This document shows, piece by piece, positions 26,185 through 33,058 of a stretch of 43,951 nt of DNA (its first letter is position 1; the number at the start of each line of letters is the position of its first letter). The translations under genes and the position numbers were made by a program. A model generated the notes under the pieces. That model saw only the letters and a program-made list of their open reading frames with translations. It was not told the origin of the DNA and searched no databases. This stretch comes from Holdemanella porci (lineage in GTDB: Bacteria > Bacillota_I > Bacilli_A > Erysipelotrichales > Erysipelotrichaceae). The stretch lies in contig NZ_VUMR01000011.1 of the NCBI RefSeq assembly GCF_009696075.1, positions 1 through 43,951 of the forward strand. Reading direction: 5' to 3'.

Positions 26185-26894
26185 AAAAAATCGATGCACA
26201 TGCACATTTAGGATATATTGGTGGATGGGCCAATGTAAAAATGGATGCAGACGAATTAATTTCGTTAATGGATACATATGAAATTGAAACGACAATGATC
26301 TGTGTTTTGGATAATGAAGAAGCTTACAAGGCTATGCAGAAATATCCAGGACGTATTGAAGGATGTGTCTATGTGAATCCTTTAGAGCCAAATTGTTTAG
26401 ATTTGATTGATAAATATATAAAGCTTGGTTTTAAGGCCATTAAGCTACAGCCATTACGCCATGCATATTGTGCGGATAGTGAAATCGTAGATCCTGTATT
26501 AGATAAAGGCGAAGAATATGGTATTCCTGTTTGTATACATTCGGGGCATCCTCCTTATTCACTTCCTTGGCAAATTGGATTACTTGCCCAAAGACATCCC
26601 AACTGTAAAGTACTAATGATTCATATGGGACATGGTCATGGAGTTTATATTGATGCAGCATTAAAAATGGCTCGACGATATCCAAATATTTACTTGGAAA
26701 TGTCGGGTATGCCTATGCATACAAAAATTAAAGAAGCGTATGATACGGTTGGCCATAATCGTATAATGTTTGGAACGGATACTCCTTTCCATCATCCTAC
26801 AGTTGAGATGCAAAAAGTATTAATGTGTGGCGTAGATGAACAAGGCTTAGAAGATATTTTCTATAATAACGCAAAGGAATTTTTTGATGTATAG
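26181..26894 (+). CDS. Amidohydrolase-family TIM-barrel metal-dependent hydrolase
   Basis: This 237-residue protein fits the Amidohydrolase_2 group (decarboxylases and hydrolases). Likely metal ligands are His7 and His9 (IDAHAHLG), a His in CIHSGHP (near 118), a His in IHMGHGHG and the Asp of FGTDTPFHHP near the C-terminus. The ATGA overlap with the S-component gene points to a functional pair: uptake plus conversion of one small molecule (inference). Its stop codon lies inside the first copy of the island repeat, marking the left border of the accessory region. Confidence 0.82.
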   Translation: MKKIDAHAHLGYIGGWANVKMDADELISLMDTYEIETTMICVLDNEEAYKAMQKYPGRIEGCVYVNPLEPNCLDLIDKYIKLGFKAIKLQPLRHAYCADSEIVDPVLDKGEEYGIPVCIHSGHPPYSLPWQIGLLAQRHPNCKVLMIHMGHGHGVYIDAALKMARRYPNIYLEMSGMPMHTKIKEAYDTVGHNRIMFGTDTPFHHPTVEMQKVLMCGVDEQGLEDIFYNNAKEFFDV

Positions 26895-26938
26895 ACAAAA
26901 CTAGTAACGGGTAAAGCTTAACGGCTTTCCCTTTTTTT
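26886..26938 (+). repeat. Island repeat, short copy A, with terminator
   Basis: A 30-bp segment from GATGTATAGAC to ACGGGTAAA (26886-26915) is identical to part of the repeat at 32,506 and has one mismatch to that at 27,968. It begins in the amidohydrolase stop region. The hairpin GGG(T)AAAGC / GCTTTCCC followed by T7 (26909-26938) is a good terminator. Its second arm differs from the other copies but still pairs, so the structure is kept where the sequence is not. Confidence 0.8.
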
Positions 26939-26970
26939 CGTTTCTTTTGTGAAACTTATGTGATGCCTCT

Positions 26971-27155
26971 CCAAAACTAATAACTTCCGTTGTTGCTCTT
27001 TTTTATGTTTATTTTCTCATTTTTCTTAAACCAAGAGCTTTGTTTAGAAAAGTGATTTAGTGAAATGAACACATTTTCCTTAAACTAACAACTTCTTTTG
27101 CAAAACTCATACAGTGAGTGGGTACTAAAACGGTTAAACTAAGAATTACGTTTAC
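26971..27155 (-). repeat. Inverted relatives of the TTAGTTT repeat
   Basis: Three sites (26971-26986, 27081-27100, 27134-27152) read on the minus strand as the same core found at 30,128 and 32,767. The clearest is GTAAACGTAATTCTTAGTTT, which differs by two bases from a site near 32,800. No gene is visible in 26,939-27,281, and these sites are its only recognised content. Confidence 0.5.
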
Positions 27156-27238
27156 AAATTGGTAATATGATAGTGGTACAAATTTTTGTATGAAATTAAA
27201 CACGATATATTTCCTCTCTACAAACCACTTATATTTTG

Positions 27239-27247
27239 TGTTAAAAT
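27239..27247 (+). promoter_or_regulatory. Possible extended -10 of the GNAT gene
   Basis: TGTTAAAAT (27239-27247) fits TGnTAAAAT, 34 bases before the start; no clear -35. Confidence 0.4.
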
Positions 27248-27281
27248 AATTTAATAAATCGGAATTTGGTGGAATAATAGT

Positions 27282-27848
27282 ATGCAACATAAAGGAACTA
27301 AGCGAATAGAAACAGATAGACTAATACTAAGGCCATTTTGTATAGATGACATAAATGCTTCATACAAGAATTGGACTTCTGACGAGAAGGTTACAGAATT
27401 TTTAAGATGGCCTACACATGCTAGCGTGGCAATAACGGAAAGAGTAATAAAGGATTGGATAGAAAAAAGTAAAGAGAAAGATTTTTATCAGTGGGCAATT
27501 GTCCTTAAAGAGTTTGGGGAACCTATTGGCACAATAAGTGTTGTTGATAGCAATGAATCACTGAACATTCTACATATAGGTTATTGCATTGGCAGTAAAT
27601 GGTGGCACAAGGGATTTGCGACAGAAGCATTTGGCGCAATAATTCCATATTTATTTGATGAAGTTGGAGCAAATCGAATTGAGTCTCAGCATGATCCAAA
27701 TAATCCACACTCAGGAAAAGTAATGGAAAAATGCGGATTAACTTATGAAGGAACATTACGCCAAGCTGATTTTAACAATAAAGGTATCGTGGATGCTTGT
27801 GTGTATAGTTTGCTGAAAGTAGATTGGGAGAATACGAAACATAGATAA
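27282..27848 (+). CDS. GNAT-family N-acetyltransferase (RimJ/RimL type)
   Basis: The 188-residue protein begins with IETDRLILRPFCIDDINA, the typical RimJ/RimL opening, and carries the acetyl-CoA-binding segment IGSKWWHKGFATEAFGAI (about 106-123) and the late ANRIESQHDPNNPHSGKVMEKCGL motif. Members acetylate protein N-termini, amino acids or antibiotics; the target is not predictable. GGTGGA lies eight bases before the ATG. It is the only gene between repeat copies A and B and is probably an acquired cargo gene. Confidence 0.85.
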   Translation: MQHKGTKRIETDRLILRPFCIDDINASYKNWTSDEKVTEFLRWPTHASVAITERVIKDWIEKSKEKDFYQWAIVLKEFGEPIGTISVVDSNESLNILHIGYCIGSKWWHKGFATEAFGAIIPYLFDEVGANRIESQHDPNNPHSGKVMEKCGLTYEGTLRQADFNNKGIVDACVYSLLKVDWENTKHR

Positions 27849-27967
27849 CTTTAAGTTTGCACACTTACTACATTTCAAAGACACACGTTTGCAAAGTTCG
27901 CTGCATTTTTTGTGACATAGTGGGATGCGATTTTCAAATATTGTGAGATTTATCTTTAAAAACTTCC

Positions 27968-28204
27968 AGTTTGTCGATGTAAAGACAAAACTAGTAACGG
28001 GTAAATCTCATCGATTTACCTGCTTTTTTTATGCCTTCTATTTAACTATTGGGAGTGTTTTGGATGTCTTGGTGAGGATGGTTTGTCCAAGTTATAAAAA
28101 GAGAAGACCTTCATCGAAAGCACCTGCATCTAAGAATATCTGTGATTGCATCTCGAACGCCTAAGAACAAAGAGACTTAATGTTTCTTTGTTTTATTGTG
28201 CTTT
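27968..28204 (+). repeat. Island repeat copy B (237 bp)
   Basis: This copy aligns over its full length with 32506-32741, with about 18 substitutions and one indel (roughly 92% identity). It contains a 6-bp palindrome TTTGTC/GACAAA, a terminator-like hairpin (GGTAAATC 28000-28007 with GATTTACC 28013-28020, then T7), a 28-codon open frame (28078-28164) and a second hairpin (28166-28192) ending in T4. The similarity stops at 28204, where phage-derived coding sequence begins. The gap 27,849-27,967 before it shows nothing I recognise. Confidence 0.85.
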
Positions 28205-29165
28205 CACTGATGTATCAAGATGCAATGCAGAAAGATTGTTGCGAACAGAAATTGCACGAGTTCAAACACAAGCACAGGCAGAATCTTATGAAGCTAACGG
28301 AATTGATGAGTATGAATATATAGCGTGTAGCTTAAAAGATGTTTGTCGTTTGTGTAAAGAAATGGATGGCAAAACATTCAAGCTTAAAGACATGGAAATA
28401 GGAGAAAACGCTCCACCTATGCATCCAAATTGTCACTGCAGTACAGCACCTTATTCAGATAGGAAAATATATGAGAATTGGTTAGATGGCCTAGCAAATG
28501 GAGAGCATAGTTTAAGGTTTGATGAGTGGAAAACATTAAATGCTCAAGAAAAAGAAAAATCATATATTAAGGAAACTGGTAAGACCGGCCCTTGCCATGT
28601 AGATGCTAAATTAATGAATTCAAAAAAGTATCATGATAAATATGAGAACATAACTGAGCATAAATCAGTTAACGAATGCCTATATCAGGAGGTCTTAAAA
28701 ATCTTAGATGATAATAATGATACAGAGTTTGAACATATAATAGCTGTTCACTCTAGAAAGAGAGAGTTATTAGTGAAAAATACAGAAGCAGCCAAAAGAG
28801 GCATGAAACACCAATGTGGTTTTTCAAAGAAAGAAAGTAAATTTTTAGAAGAATTAGAAAGTACTTTTGAGGTTTTGCACAACCACCCCAACAGTTCATT
28901 ACCTTCAAGAGACGATATACAGAAGTTATATGAGCGAAAAAAACAGGCGTCTTCTATTATAGCCTGTCATGACGGAACCTTGTACATATTAAAAAAATTA
29001 AAAGGCTTAGAGAAAGATGAAATTGACAGTCTGGTTGAGAAGGTCTATCATGATACTAAAGTAAAGTATCAAGGATATAGTGAAGGAGCAATTGAATCTA
29101 AATGTTCTGAATCTTTAATCAAAATGTTGAATAAAATGGGGTGCTTGGACTATGTCGAAAAATAA
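28146..29165 (+). CDS. 5'-truncated phage minor head protein fused to a JAB/MPN-like domain
   Basis: The frame reads 339 codons from a TTG without a ribosome site; its first about 20 codons are repeat B, so the true 5' part is missing. AERLLRTEIARVQTQAQ onwards is the C-terminal part of a Mu F-like minor head protein, with paired CxxC (Cys67, Cys70) and PPMHPNCHC (His93, Cys96, Cys98). After a linker, a separate C-terminal domain carries HNHPNSSLPSRDD (His245, His247, Ser254, Asp257), which resembles the JAMM/RadC motif HxHx7SxxD but is one residue shorter. Fusions of phage head proteins to effector domains are known; here the domain could be a peptidase-like effector (inference). The next small gene overlaps its end. 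Confidence 0.65.
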   Translation: MHLERLRTKRLNVSLFYCAFTDVSRCNAERLLRTEIARVQTQAQAESYEANGIDEYEYIACSLKDVCRLCKEMDGKTFKLKDMEIGENAPPMHPNCHCSTAPYSDRKIYENWLDGLANGEHSLRFDEWKTLNAQEKEKSYIKETGKTGPCHVDAKLMNSKKYHDKYENITEHKSVNECLYQEVLKILDDNNDTEFEHIIAVHSRKRELLVKNTEAAKRGMKHQCGFSKKESKFLEELESTFEVLHNHPNSSLPSRDDIQKLYERKKQASSIIACHDGTLYILKKLKGLEKDEIDSLVEKVYHDTKVKYQGYSEGAIESKCSESLIKMLNKMGCLDYVEK

Positions 29166-29355
29166 GAAAAAAAAGATGACTCTTGAAGAATTATACGAAG
29201 GCTCTGACTATATTATTGATGATAGTAAAATGCCTTCAGCCGAGGAAATGAAGAACTTTGAAATACCAGCTGAGTTACAACAAGAAGCGTTGGAGTCAGC
29301 TTTGGAAATTGCTAGAGAATTCATGCGTGAGCGAGGAAAAAAAGTTACTTTTTAA
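29152..29355 (+). CDS. Small acidic protein overlapping the phage-head/JAB gene
   Basis: The 67-residue product is charged and helical, with a Lys-rich start (MSKNKKKKMTLEELYEG) and an acidic middle. I recognise no family. It overlaps the JAB-fusion gene by 14 bases and ends at a terminator, so the two form one unit. Size, charge and position would suit an antidote or chaperone for the upstream C-terminal domain, but this is inference only. Confidence 0.5.
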   Translation: MSKNKKKKMTLEELYEGSDYIIDDSKMPSAEEMKNFEIPAELQQEALESALEIAREFMRERGKKVTF

Positions 29356-29361
29356 CAGATG

Positions 29362-29390
29362 AGTCGGCAAAGCGTCGGCTTTTCTTTTTT
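29362..29390 (+). terminator. Terminator after the JAB-fusion pair
   Basis: AGTCGGC (29362-29368) pairs with GTCGGCT (29374-29380), including two G-T pairs, around AAAGC; TTTCTTTTTT follows. Confidence 0.55.
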
Positions 29391-29415
29391 ACTTATAGCG
29401 AAAGGAGATACTATT

Positions 29416-29781
29416 ATGGCTAGTAACGATATGCAGGTATTGATGTACAAGATTTTAAAGTATTTATATGAATGCATGAAACTTGGCAAAGAAGCAAGGT
29501 TAGAAGACTTTTCATATAATTCAAAACTCTTTGATATTCCTAAAAACTATTGGTTGGAAATTATTTGCACGTTAGTAACCCATGGCTACATCAAAGGATT
29601 TAAGGTATATGAGAACAAGTATAAGGATGTTAAACTTTATATAGAAAACGATCCGCCATTCAAGATTACCTATGAAGGTGTTATCTTTTTGGAAGAAAAC
29701 AGTGGCATGAAAAAAGCATCTGAATTTGTAAAAGATTCTTTTAATGTCGTGCTATCTTCTTTGTTGGGTGTTATTCTATAG
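29416..29781 (+). CDS. YjcQ-like phage protein
   Basis: The 121-residue product resembles the YjcQ family of phage and plasmid proteins: an N-terminal helical winged-helix-like region (VLMYKILKYLYECMKLG), a central WLEIICTLVTHGYIKGF, and a late FKITYEGVIFLEENS. Its job is not established. AAAGGAG at 29401-29407 fixes the start at 29416; an earlier in-frame start lies inside the preceding terminator. It lies between minor-head and Prp-like genes, consistent with a phage head-assembly cluster. Confidence 0.65.
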   Translation: MASNDMQVLMYKILKYLYECMKLGKEARLEDFSYNSKLFDIPKNYWLEIICTLVTHGYIKGFKVYENKYKDVKLYIENDPPFKITYEGVIFLEENSGMKKASEFVKDSFNVVLSSLLGVIL

Positions 29782-29802
29782 AAAAAAATATGATGTAATT
29801 AT

Positions 29803-29830
29803 GGTCACTCAAATGAGTGGCCTTTTATTA
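29803..29830 (+). terminator. Intrinsic terminator of the YjcQ-like gene
   Basis: GGTCACTC (29803-29810) pairs with GAGTGGCC (29815-29822) around AAAT, followed by TTTTATTA. Confidence 0.8.
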
Positions 29831-29849
29831 TGCAAGGGAGTGATACTAT

Positions 29850-30134
29850 GTGATAAAAATTAAAATAAAACAGACAGAAAGTGATTGCCTGATTGAAGTA
29901 CATGGCCATGCTCGTTACGCTCCGATAGGAAAGGATATCGTCTGCAGCGCTATCTCAGTACTATTTTTGACATTGGCCAATTCAATCTACGAAACATCCG
30001 ATGCACTTTGCAGATATTATAAACCTGATAAAGATAGCAAGACGTTGTATATCTCAGGTTTGGACCTTGCTGGAGAATTAGCAATTAATTTCTTTAGAAC
30101 ACAAACAAACGAAGCAAACTTTGGAAGTTCTTAG
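29850..30134 (+). CDS. Prp-like cysteine protease (phage type), 3' end replaced by repeat
   Basis: Prp proteases remove the N-terminal extension of ribosomal protein L27 or, in phages, scaffold and capsid extensions. The 94-residue product has the family core GHARYAPIGKDIVCSAISVL, with the catalytic His (near 20) and Cys (near 32). It uses a GTG start; AAGGGAG at 29834-29840 supports it. The normal Prp is slightly longer, and the stop codon TAG here is inside repeat R1, which starts at 30128, so the 3' end was probably cut at the repeat border. Confidence 0.7.
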   Translation: MIKIKIKQTESDCLIEVHGHARYAPIGKDIVCSAISVLFLTLANSIYETSDALCRYYKPDKDSKTLYISGLDLAGELAINFFRTQTNEANFGSS

Positions 30135-30311
30135 TTTCATGAAATTAGAACAAATCTTTTTCGTAAAAGAAGCTTATAGTTTCATAATGAAGAAACAAGA
30201 TAATTTTTTAAAAGAAATTGTTAGTTTCTTAAAGAATCTGTTAGTTTCATGAAAATTCTCGCTAAATACACGGCTTAGTTTCTATATGCACATTATAGTT
30301 TAATGATGACA
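30128..30311 (+). repeat. TTAGTTT repeat R1
   Basis: Two segments align with R2: 30128-30187 with 32767-32826, and 30257-30311 with 32921-32975 (three mismatches in 55). Within it the core (T)TAGTTTC recurs about six times, often followed by ATGAA. R1 directly follows the phage fragment and supplies the stop codon of the Prp-like gene. It looks non-coding. Confidence 0.75.
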
Positions 30312-30345
30312 ATCGGAATTTAAATGTTTCTCTACGCCATTTCCT

Positions 30346-31251
30346 TTACTCATTTTTAACTTTTTTGATTAGCGGCTTATCTTGCGAAGAAAGCCAAGCA
30401 CCTACAATCATTAACACAAGTGCGACAAAATAAGTAACTTCAGGCATTTCTCTAAAGATAATCAGCGAAAGAATTGCTGCTATAAATGGAGCAACGGCAT
30501 AATAAGCACTTGTTCGTGCTGCACCAAGTAATCTTTGTGCATATACGTAAAAGTAAATACTCAATCCGAATGCTACAAATCCTACACAAAGAACAGCAAC
30601 GATACTCCAAAGTGCCTCTATCCGTTCTCCAATAAACAATCCGATAATGAGGGAACCGATACCCGAAAATATTCCTTTTAGCAGAACAATCTGCAATGGA
30701 TCTTTTGACGATATTTTTCGAGTGCAATTATTCTCAAATCCCCAACAAATGGCGGCAAGTAAAACAAAAAACGAACCATATGAAAAACGCAGACTTGATA
30801 CATCTTCAAAAGACAGTATTCCACAGGATAACGTAACAAAAAATATCCCAAACCACAGTCTTGTGCTGATTTTTTCTTTGAATACCATAAGAGCAATTAT
30901 CGCTGTTGCTACAATTTCAAAGTTATTAAGCAACGACGCATTTGCGGCAGTTGTATAGTTTAGACCAAACAGCAAACAAATAGGAGCAGCAATATCTAAA
31001 ACTATCATTGCAATCGTGTATGGTAACTCTGATTTTGTTAATTTTAATTCTTTTGCTTCATATTTCTTTATTTTCCGTATAAGAGCAATAAATATCATTC
31101 CTACTCCTGCACCAACATAAAGAAAACCAGCCATTAAAGTAGGCGGCATAAATTCAAGCAATATCTTTGAAAAAGGAGCATTTATGGCATACAGTACTGC
31201 TGCAAGTATCGCAAATGATATCCCTTTCTTGATTTTCTGTTCTGTTTCCAT
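30346..31251 (-). CDS. EamA-family drug/metabolite exporter (DMT superfamily)
   Basis: The 301-residue protein has about ten hydrophobic helices in two five-helix EamA halves, beginning KIKKGISFAILAAVLYAINAPFSKILL. DMT exporters move amino acids, metabolites or drugs out of the cell. A ribosome site GGAGGTGTC lies just before its start on the minus strand. It is divergent from a TetR gene with about 150 bases between them, a usual layout for a repressor-controlled exporter. Base use looks less AT-rich than neighbouring genes, in line with horizontal transfer (impression, not measured). Confidence 0.87.
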   Translation of the reverse strand: METEQKIKKGISFAILAAVLYAINAPFSKILLEFMPPTLMAGFLYVGAGVGMIFIALIRKIKKYEAKELKLTKSELPYTIAMIVLDIAAPICLLFGLNYTTAANASLLNNFEIVATAIIALMVFKEKISTRLWFGIFFVTLSCGILSFEDVSSLRFSYGSFFVLLAAICWGFENNCTRKISSKDPLQIVLLKGIFSGIGSLIIGLFIGERIEALWSIVAVLCVGFVAFGLSIYFYVYAQRLLGAARTSAYYAVAPFIAAILSLIIFREMPEVTYFVALVLMIVGAWLSSQDKPLIKKVKNE

Positions 31252-31402
31252 TTTCTTGACACCTCCAAAGTACTACGATATGATTTGTAGGTTATCTAAC
31301 ATCTTGTTCGATTGTATCATTAGCATATTTGGGCGGACAATAATTAAATCAAAAGAAATGTACGTTATTGAACATTTTTTCAAATTTGTACGGAGGAAGA
31401 TA

Positions 31403-31966
31403 ATGGACAGACGACAGCAGAAGACACGAGAAGCCATTTTTCATGCATTCAGCACATTGCTTGAAAAGAAAAGTTACAATCATATCACAGTACAAGAAAT
31501 ACTTGATACTGCAAACATCGGCAGAAGTACCTTTTATGCTCATTTTGAAACGAAAGACGAATTATTAAATGCAGTCTGTAAGGAACTGTTCGGACATATC
31601 ATTGACAGTGCTATGGATAAAACTCATACACACGGACTTTACTCAAATGAAGAAATGCCACAATCTGTTTTTTGCCATCTTTTACAGCATTTGCAAGAAA
31701 ATGATAACAATATTTTAGGATTACTATCTTGTGAAAGTAGCGAAATTTTTCTTCGTTACTTTAAGGATAGCTTAAATGAATTGGTACAAACACAATTTGT
31801 AAATCACAACCGCAAGCAAAATCAAGACTTACCCCAAGAATTTCTTGTTAATCATATTTCAGGAAGCTTTGTAGAAATGGTTTTATGGTGGTTGAAAAAT
31901 AATAAAGAACATACGCCAGAAGAATTAGATTACTATTTTCGTGCTGTTATTGAGCCGATTTTATAA
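31403..31966 (+). CDS. TetR/AcrR-family regulator
   Basis: The 187-residue protein has the N-terminal TetR HTH (KTREAIFHAFSTLLEKKSYNHITVQEILDTANIGRSTFYAHFETKDELL, about 5-55, described here in shortened positions) and an all-helical ligand domain of the type found in DhaS-like regulators. CGGAGG (31391-31396) fixes the start at 31403. It probably represses the divergent exporter and perhaps the NimA-like gene 57 bases downstream. In the shared intergenic region only a weak AATGT/ACATT inverted repeat was seen. Confidence 0.87.
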   Translation: MDRRQQKTREAIFHAFSTLLEKKSYNHITVQEILDTANIGRSTFYAHFETKDELLNAVCKELFGHIIDSAMDKTHTHGLYSNEEMPQSVFCHLLQHLQENDNNILGLLSCESSEIFLRYFKDSLNELVQTQFVNHNRKQNQDLPQEFLVNHISGSFVEMVLWWLKNNKEHTPEELDYYFRAVIEPIL

Positions 31967-32023
31967 AAAAATAAGTGGGCAACGAATCGTAATTTGTATC
32001 AGCGTAAGAAGGAGAGCAATATC

Positions 32024-32500
32024 ATGTTTAGAACAATTCGTAAAAAGAAAAATGAAATCAGCATTGACACGGCAAAGGCTCTTTTGCAGTCCAGCCGACG
32101 TGGCGTTCTTGCCGTAAATGGAGATGACGGATATCCCTATGCAATTCCTATCAACTATGTCTACGATGACGATGCGCAGAAAATTTATTTTCATGGAGCA
32201 CGTGTAGGTCATAAAGTAGATGCACTGCGTGCCTGTGACAAAGTATGCTTCACGGTATATGGAAATGAAACCATCAAAGAAGAAGATTGGGCACCGTTTG
32301 TGCAGAGCGTTGTGGTATTCGGCAGATGCCACCTCGTAGAATCCGGTGCAAGAGCAACAACTCTGTTAAAACGATTTGCAATGAAATACTATCCCAGCGA
32401 ACAGTTAGTTGATGAGGAAATTGCCCATGCAGGAAAGGCTGTGCAAATTTTTGAAATAGACGTGGAGTACCTCAGCGGCAAGGAAATACAGGAACGATAA
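32024..32500 (+). CDS. NimA-like flavin-binding (pyridoxamine 5'-phosphate oxidase fold) protein
   Basis: The 158-residue protein opens MFRTIRKKKNEIS and shows RRGVLAVNGDDGYPYAIPINYVYDD and KIYFHGARVGHKVDAL, typical of the split-barrel FMN-binding family that includes nitroimidazole-resistance reductases (NimA). Family members may reduce nitro compounds or act in redox; resistance cannot be claimed from sequence. AAGGAG at 32009-32014 sets the start. It follows the TetR gene on the same strand, and its stop is six bases before repeat C. Confidence 0.83.
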   Translation: MFRTIRKKKNEISIDTAKALLQSSRRGVLAVNGDDGYPYAIPINYVYDDDAQKIYFHGARVGHKVDALRACDKVCFTVYGNETIKEEDWAPFVQSVVVFGRCHLVESGARATTLLKRFAMKYYPSEQLVDEEIAHAGKAVQIFEIDVEYLSGKEIQER

Positions 32501-32505
32501 ATTCA

Positions 32506-32741
32506 AGTTTGTCGATGTATAGACAAAACTAGTAACGGGTAAACCTTATCAATTTACCCGCTTTTTTTATGCCTTCTATTTAACTATGGGGAGTGTTTTG
32601 GAGGTTTCCGTGACGATGGTTTGTCCAAGTTGTAAAAAGAGAAGACCTACATCGAAAGCACCTGCATCTAAGAACATCTGTGATTACATCTCGAATCCCT
32701 AATAACAAAGAGACTTAATGTTTCTTTGTTTTTTGTGCTTT
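32506..32741 (+). repeat. Island repeat copy C (236 bp)
   Basis: This is the partner of copy B. Its first hairpin pairs CGGGTAAA with TTTACCCG before T7, and AACAAAGA / TCTTTGTT forms the second. The 28-codon frame 32616-32702 (starting MVCPSCKKRRP) has GGAGG eleven bases upstream; the B version keeps the frame but changes one Cys of the CPSC to Tyr. Most differences between the two frames change amino acids, which argues against a conserved protein. Confidence 0.85.
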
Positions 32742-32766
32742 ATTGAGCACGAATAAGCAAATGTAA

Positions 32767-32975
32767 TTCTTAGTTTCATGAAGTGAGAATAAATCTTTTT
32801 CGTAAACGTAACGCTTAGTTTCACGAAAACATTAGTCTAATTCTAGACTACGTTACTCGTTTTTAGTTTCACCGTTTCAAGTGAGTATTACCCGTTTGTC
32901 CTTTAATGGTTTGTGTTCTGTCTCGCTAAATGCACGGCTTAGTTTCTATATGCACGTTATAGTTTAACGATGACA
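32767..32975 (+). repeat. TTAGTTT repeat R2
   Basis: R2 follows copy C after 25 bases, so C and R2 form one composite unit of about 470 bp. It contains the TTAGTTT core about five times, including GTAAACGTAACGCTTAGTTT. Between its two R1-matching parts lie about 95 bases, against about 70 in R1. No gene is visible from 32,501 to 33,058. Confidence 0.75.
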
Positions 32976-33009
32976 TTTGAATTAGGATAGTTTTATCCTA
33001 ATTTTTTTC

Positions 33010-33038
33010 TTTACAAGTGATATACACTGATATATACT
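33010..33038 (+). promoter_or_regulatory. Promoter of the gntR-ABC operon with built-in operator
   Basis: TTTACA (33010-33015) and TATACT (33033-33038) are spaced by 17 bp. Inside the spacer AGTG-ATATA-CACT (33016-33028) forms a palindrome of the kind bound by YtrA-type GntR regulators, which suggests autoregulation. Confidence 0.65.
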
Positions 33039-33058
33039 GTTATATAGAAGGTGATACA

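Noticed and set aside
27925-28164. A 79-residue protein spanning repeat copy B
   Set aside because: The frame is not kept in copy C outside the last 28 codons, and substitutions are mostly amino-acid-changing.
30128-32975. The repeated TTAGTTT motif as a CRISPR array
   Set aside because: Copies are short, uneven in spacing and in sequence, occur in both directions, and no cas gene is present.
26886-32975. The island as a chromosomal integron with attC sites
   Set aside because: No integron integrase is visible, cargo genes point in different directions, and the repeats lack the expected attC end motifs and imperfect palindrome layout.
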